From the NCBI RefSeq assembly GCF_905404315.1, contig NC_066292.1:5208001-5272000 (forward strand): a stretch of DNA of 64,000 nt, given 5' to 3'. Below are positions 59,748 to 64,000 of this stretch, in pieces. The notes below the pieces were generated by a model. That model worked only from the letters and a program-made list of their open reading frames with translations. It was not told where the DNA came from and searched no databases. Position numbers and translations under genes: made by a program. Position 1 is the stretch's first letter. Every line of letters begins with the position of its first letter. The stretch comes from Leptidea sinapis. Lineage: Eukaryota; Arthropoda; Insecta; Lepidoptera; Pieridae.

Positions 59748-60900
59748 CGACAGATCTTTTCTAGAAGCTTCCTGATCGTTCCGCACTCACTTCGCGGCTC
59801 CAGTGTTTTATATACTCGCTAATTTCTTCTTGTAATTTGTTAGTCGTAGGATTTTGAATATTATAAATTAGATGGCCCAGAGAACTTATTGAAGATAAAT
59901 ACAAAGAATTAAATATTTTAAATTCAAGTACGGGATATTTGACAAACACGTACCATACATATATTTTAGTCAATAATTAAAGTCTTAAATGTTTAATAGC
60001 CAATTCAAAGCAGTGCAGTCCATGTGAATGATTCCATTCAAACTTTCTAACTTATAATATTAGTTTTAAGTCTTTTGCTAAGTCTCACAAGACTTCTTTA
60101 TGCTTAATTACTTCCAATATTTAAGTAAGTGTAAGTACCTGAAATACACTATAATATTACAGTTACCGTTGTGTCAACATTGCTTAATGGATAATATTGT
60201 GATGGTATTAAAACGAAGTATTGTGGGTTCCTTAGTTCTTCTTCTCTCTCTATGCTAGAGTAGATAGAACAACGACTGTTGAATGTGTGCTAATACTACT
60301 CGTATAAATATTACTTGCAAGTTTATTATAAGTACATCGATTATTGTTTAAAACGACTCTTCTCGACGTTCTCCGACATTGTATTCAACTTAGATTAAAG
60401 ATTGGTCTCCACTGCGCTCCAACTAGAAACCACAGGCGTAGTCGCAAAGTGCGGCAACTAATACTTCGCCTAAGTGGGCGTACTCGAGCCAGTCTCGAAC
60501 AATGTATCCCGTTGACGTGCCACATGTTCTGTTAGACTTTGCTAATAATTGATACTAAAATGCCAGGTTGCGTAGTAAAACTTTTTAAAAAGAAATAAGA
60601 AAGACACTAGAATCACACATCATCAGTAAGTATCTTGTATTTTATTAATTTCAATTTAAAATAACACGAAACGTACGTTACAAAATTTGAAAGATGCCAT
60701 TGAGTGTCAAGATGCCACGCACACAAGCATCTAATAGTTGCCGTAATAAAAAGCTATGTGTTCTTAGGTAGTGTGGTATCTAGATTTAGCGCAGCATAGA
60801 CCAATCCTTAATCAACGTATTCTAATTATAAAATAATTAAATTGTGTGAACTAAGTCTTAGGATGGAATGACGATAGTTTATTGTAACGTAATAAATATT
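59748..60900 (+). other. probable 3' untranslated region of the C-type lectin gene
   Basis: A+T-rich sequence after the stop codon with no open frame of note. The first canonical AATAAA I find is at 60891-60896; an earlier AATTAAA variant lies near 59975. If the distal signal is used, the hAT-like MITE at 60389-60816 is inside the untranslated region. The extent is inferred, without transcript evidence. Confidence 0.35.
60389..60816. mobile_element. hAT-like MITE (family M2), second complete copy
   Basis: Starts CTTAGATTAAAGATTGGTCT; the right end (GACCAATCCTTAATC) is slightly eroded. Flanks GTATTCAA (60381-60388) and GTATTCTA (60817-60824) are an 8-bp target duplication with one change. Homologous throughout to 31825-32293. 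Confidence 0.8.
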
Positions 60901-62149
60901 TGCCACCTAGTTAATGTATCCATATTTGTGTTAAGTATAATATATCCTGTTGCGCATTTCTTCGTTGGCAACACTATGTAGTGTAACAACCTAGTCAATA
61001 AGATAACTGCTAATGAAAAGTAATACATCGCTGCTTACTAACAATAATAAGTATTGCAGTTAAGCTAAAAGGAGCATTGCACTGCATTACTATTTTTATT
61101 TGTATATTTCCATGCAATTGATTTCGGTTTGATTAACTTATGAAAGACAATGGTTGCATAATATAGATATTGCGGGCAATACTCCTTGATATAACTTTAT
61201 AGGGTCGATTTTCGAAAGACTAAAATACTCTTTGTAATATTCTTCGTTGTCTAATATTATTCAATAATTGTTAGTTTATTCCAACTACACAAATAAAGAG
61301 ATGGAAGTTTATTGAAACCCTGTTGTTACAGAAGGTACAAGGAAACTTTGAATAATTTTTGTCATTAATTGAAGGCATTGTAAATTAACGGGAAAACGAA
61401 AGGTTTTTATGATTGTATTTAGTCTGAATACGAAGATCAGGATTCTCAACGAGATACGACCCTATATTATGTAAAGTATGACGTTAAAATATTATTTTTG
61501 AACTAACTTTCCCTTAGCTTAGTATAAGGCTTTTTTTTTTAGTTTTAGCATGAAATTGAGTCGTACATTATATTGGCATTTCTAAAATATAGTTATTACT
61601 TAGCATTGTATCCTTAATACTAAACGTTCCAATTTATCTACTTATAAATAATTGTAATATAGTGCCAATATAGTTCTTGCATTTATATTTATCATTACGA
61701 ATATTCGATTACCTAATGCACTTTAGGCTTAAATGTACGGAGCACGCGAAACAATTGAGTGAAGCCATTTTAAGAATTTTTTGAACGAGAATGATTTGTA
61801 GAATTCTCTCAGTTTATCAATAATGTTAAAGTGATTGATATCATTATTATGAATGACCAATAGAACACATTAAAATCAGCAATATGTCAAAACATTCACC
61901 CGCAAGATTCTTCCTTCTTGGTTTTTAACCGTAGATCAATACTTTGTTAATTAAGATATAAATCTCAGTTTACTGTTTTCTATATTTTTATTTTTGTTAC
62001 TGCTTTACCACGCAAAATAGGCGCTCTGAAGTTGTCGAGTTGCGGATAGTAGCCCGTGATAACTTATTACTTACTGCTATGACCACAGTTTCCAAATTTT
62101 TTTACGATTGGTTACGTTGATGTAGCCTATATACCAAGATTTACGAAAG
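60901..62149. other. downstream sequence, nothing recognised
   Basis: A+T-rich without recognised exons or repeats; an AATAAA-type signal lies near 61294. Confidence 0.35.
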
Positions 62150-62260
62150 ATACTTCATTGTTGGCTCAGTGAAAGAACGCTCGGAGGGAACCCGAAAGGT
62201 CGTGGGTTCGAGTCCCGCATCGTTCGTAAATTTTGGTTATAAATTTAATTTGATTGGTTG
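62150..62260 (+). repeat. tRNA-derived SINE (family S3)
   Basis: TTGTTGGCTCAGTGAAAGAA, GGTCGTGGGTTCGAGTCCCG and CATCGTTCGTAAATTTTGGT with the usual tail. Confidence 0.7.
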
Positions 62261-63482
62261 AGTCAAAACAAAGAGCAGGAAATAGTCGAGAATGAAACCC
62301 TGATTATTGAGATTTTTACTTTTAATTTTTAGTTGGAGCCGCAGTTGTCCTTATAGCATTAGCGCGACATAAATATTAATTTATAATTGTTAAATCTGAC
62401 TCGTAGTTTATTTTTTTTTCCCTCATACATTTGCCACAATTGAATTCTTCAGGTTTAATAGTTTTTCACACTGACCTCTATAAATACCACTGGGCAGGCT
62501 GTTACATATGTTTAACAGCCAATTCCATGCGCCTATTTGAAGCGCCACTCGCGAGCGTCCAGAGAACTAATTTTGACGTATAATAGAAATGGCTGCGTTC
62601 GTGCGACGTTCCTTACGTACAATACTCTGAAGTATTTTTGCATTTTGAATTAATTTCGTTCGTTTTCCATGTTATGTATACTTCAAGAATCAACGTTTTA
62701 AAGTATACATTTTTTTTCGTAAATACTTTCCCACCATGTAATATCGATGTTTGCTGAGGTTGTCATCACTAGTTTTAGTACTGCAGACTCTCACTACATG
62801 GCCAACTGCGCCAAAATGGCGAATATCACACAGGCACAAAAGCACTTTGACAGCCGCCAGTCCAGTGGTATATAGTAGAGGCCAGTGGTTATTTATATAT
62901 AATGGCTTTACTGGTTGTTTTCACGTGGCATCTATCACAATATTCTAATAATAAGTGTACCTTTACACTGGCTTATAAGAATTTCATGGTTCTGATCTGA
63001 ATTAACATATTTTATTCTTCGTGTAATTCTTTCATAATTTTTAAGTTAAATATAAAAATGCTGTTTGTGCTGTAAGATACTCTCATTAACGTTTTGTAAA
63101 TTAAACTAAAAATAAACTAAATATGAAGAATGTGCCTTGAACATAAAATATATGTTTGATAGAATTTGTTCGAGAATTATTTTCTGAATGATGAGCCTAG
63201 TCTTCAGTTTCAGAGTATTATTAAATAATATTCCCATCGTTATTATTTATAATAATATAACCCTCTAATTTATTTTCAGTATCTACATGATTATGTGACG
63301 AACGTGTGACACTTAACAGAGTGTGAACTATGATTTGATTTGTATTACAATATTTCATAATTATAGTTTATTTCTATTGAATAAATGTATTCTTCTTAAT
63401 TTTTATTTTCATTGATCTTTTGGTCTAAGTTGGTGTGTGAGTTTCTTAACATAATATATTAATCAAAAAGGCGACCCCAGGT
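62261..63482. other. downstream sequence, nothing recognised
   Basis: No recognised exon or repeat. AATAAA at about 63380 could be a distal polyadenylation signal. Confidence 0.3.
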
Positions 63483-63523
63483 TTTAATCTAGATTAAATC
63501 TAGCTTAAATCTAGATCTAGAAT

Positions 63524-63565
63524 AAAACTCCCCAGGTTTGTGCTAGCACAAACCTGGGGAGTTTT
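63524..63565. repeat. perfect 42-base palindrome
   Basis: The half AAAACTCCCCAGGTTTGTGC is followed, through a central TA, by its exact inverse; centre TGCTAGCA. It is preceded by TCTAGATTAAATCTAG-type repeats (63488-63519). Confidence 0.9.
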
Positions 63566-64000
63566 GACTCCGTATTTCAGGCAGAAATAATTCTTGAATG
63601 CGAGGAATTTAATATCCAAAAAGGCTACTTCAACCAAGAAAATAACTTACACTGACAATCAGGCAGCATTGTTGGCTTTAGACGAAGACTTGACGGCGTC
63701 AAAAATTGCAAGTCAAAGACTTCCTTACCTACAAACATACCTTAAATAAACCCCAAGGTCAAATGGATAAATAGATAAATAAATAAAAAAAAATATCTCT
63801 TTATATTAACCACGGCGTGTGTTTATCTACGACGGAAGAATTGAATGATTCTCATATGGATCCTAGGGCATGCCGGAATCATAGGCATTGAAATGGCCGA
63901 TGAGCTCGCGACAGCTGGAGCAAAAGCTTTCCAATACAGTCCGGAACCTATTTATGGACTGCTCAAGAACGCCATTCGTCACAACCTGAGGAACCAATAC
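63560..64000 (+). pseudogene. R1/I-like LINE RNase H domain fragment, running off the right edge
   Basis: Successive frames read SVFQAEI, then KITYTDNQAALLALD and LTASKIASQR. After an A+T-rich insertion (63745-63835), RWILGHAGIIGIEMADELAT and GLLKNAIRHNLRNQY follow. These are the conserved blocks of a LINE RNase H, with the TDNQAALLAL and GHAGI…ADELA motifs. Frameshifts make it a pseudogene. It may belong to the family at 38083-39421. Confidence 0.75.

Noticed and set aside
59463..59786. 107-residue minus-strand frame
   Set aside because: Antisense shadow of the last lectin exon, which has supported splicing and a family match upstream.

Overview
The window looks like nuclear DNA of a moth or butterfly (Lepidoptera). 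The evidence is strong A+T richness, spliced coding exons with GT/AG borders, and a very dense set of interspersed repeats of lepidopteran type. These include RTE-like, jockey-like and R1/I-like LINE fragments, tRNA-derived SINEs, Helitron-like elements ending in CTAG before a T, and several palindromic MITEs. There is no sign of operons, bacterial genes, rRNA or CRISPR. Assignment to Lepidoptera is from recognition, not from a database search.

Only one host protein-coding gene can be supported. It runs left to right across almost the whole window and encodes a C-type-lectin-domain protein. Five exons join in frame: 5500-5636, 51334-51412, 52354-52522, 57818-58165 and 59411-59747 (stop TAG at 59745-59747). 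Together they give 356 residues without the start. The first ~143 residues form one complete six-cysteine C-type lectin domain. It keeps the WIGG core motif but has no visible EPN/QPD or WND calcium/sugar-binding motif. The remaining ~213 residues are an arginine- and lysine-rich tail with several R-x-K/R-R sites of the kind furin-like proteases cut. The start codon and signal peptide are not identified. They are probably left of the window, and a weak candidate extra exon lies at about 58-109.

The first supported intron (5637-51333) is 45.7 kb long and splits the lectin domain. It holds most of the repeats. Region by region: 0.9-1.9 kb has a fold-back MITE; 2.7-4.2 kb a decayed RTE-like LINE; 6-10 kb SINE-like and Helitron-like copies; 11-11.9 kb the endonuclease end of an RTE-like LINE; 13-18.8 kb a mosaic of LINE 3' ends, SINEs, Helitrons and a long hairpin; 20-24 kb MITEs, a 21-base C run and a hAT-like MITE; 28-37 kb a comparatively repeat-poor stretch with a piggyBac-like MITE and a textbook hAT-like MITE; 37-45 kb R1/I-like and jockey-like LINE fragments; 46-49 kb SINE-like, MITE and Helitron pieces. 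The smaller introns at 51.4-52.4 kb and 58.2-59.4 kb also carry insertions. To the right of the gene come another hAT-like MITE (60.4 kb), a tRNA-derived SINE (62.2 kb), a perfect 42-base palindrome and a LINE RNase H fragment that runs off the right edge.

The parts do not form a gene system. They are one host gene stretched by transposon insertion. The most informative signals are the unusual lectin with its basic, protease-site-rich tail, and the terminal structures of several MITE families: 8-bp and TTAA target duplications, long perfect arms, and a chimeric Helitron.
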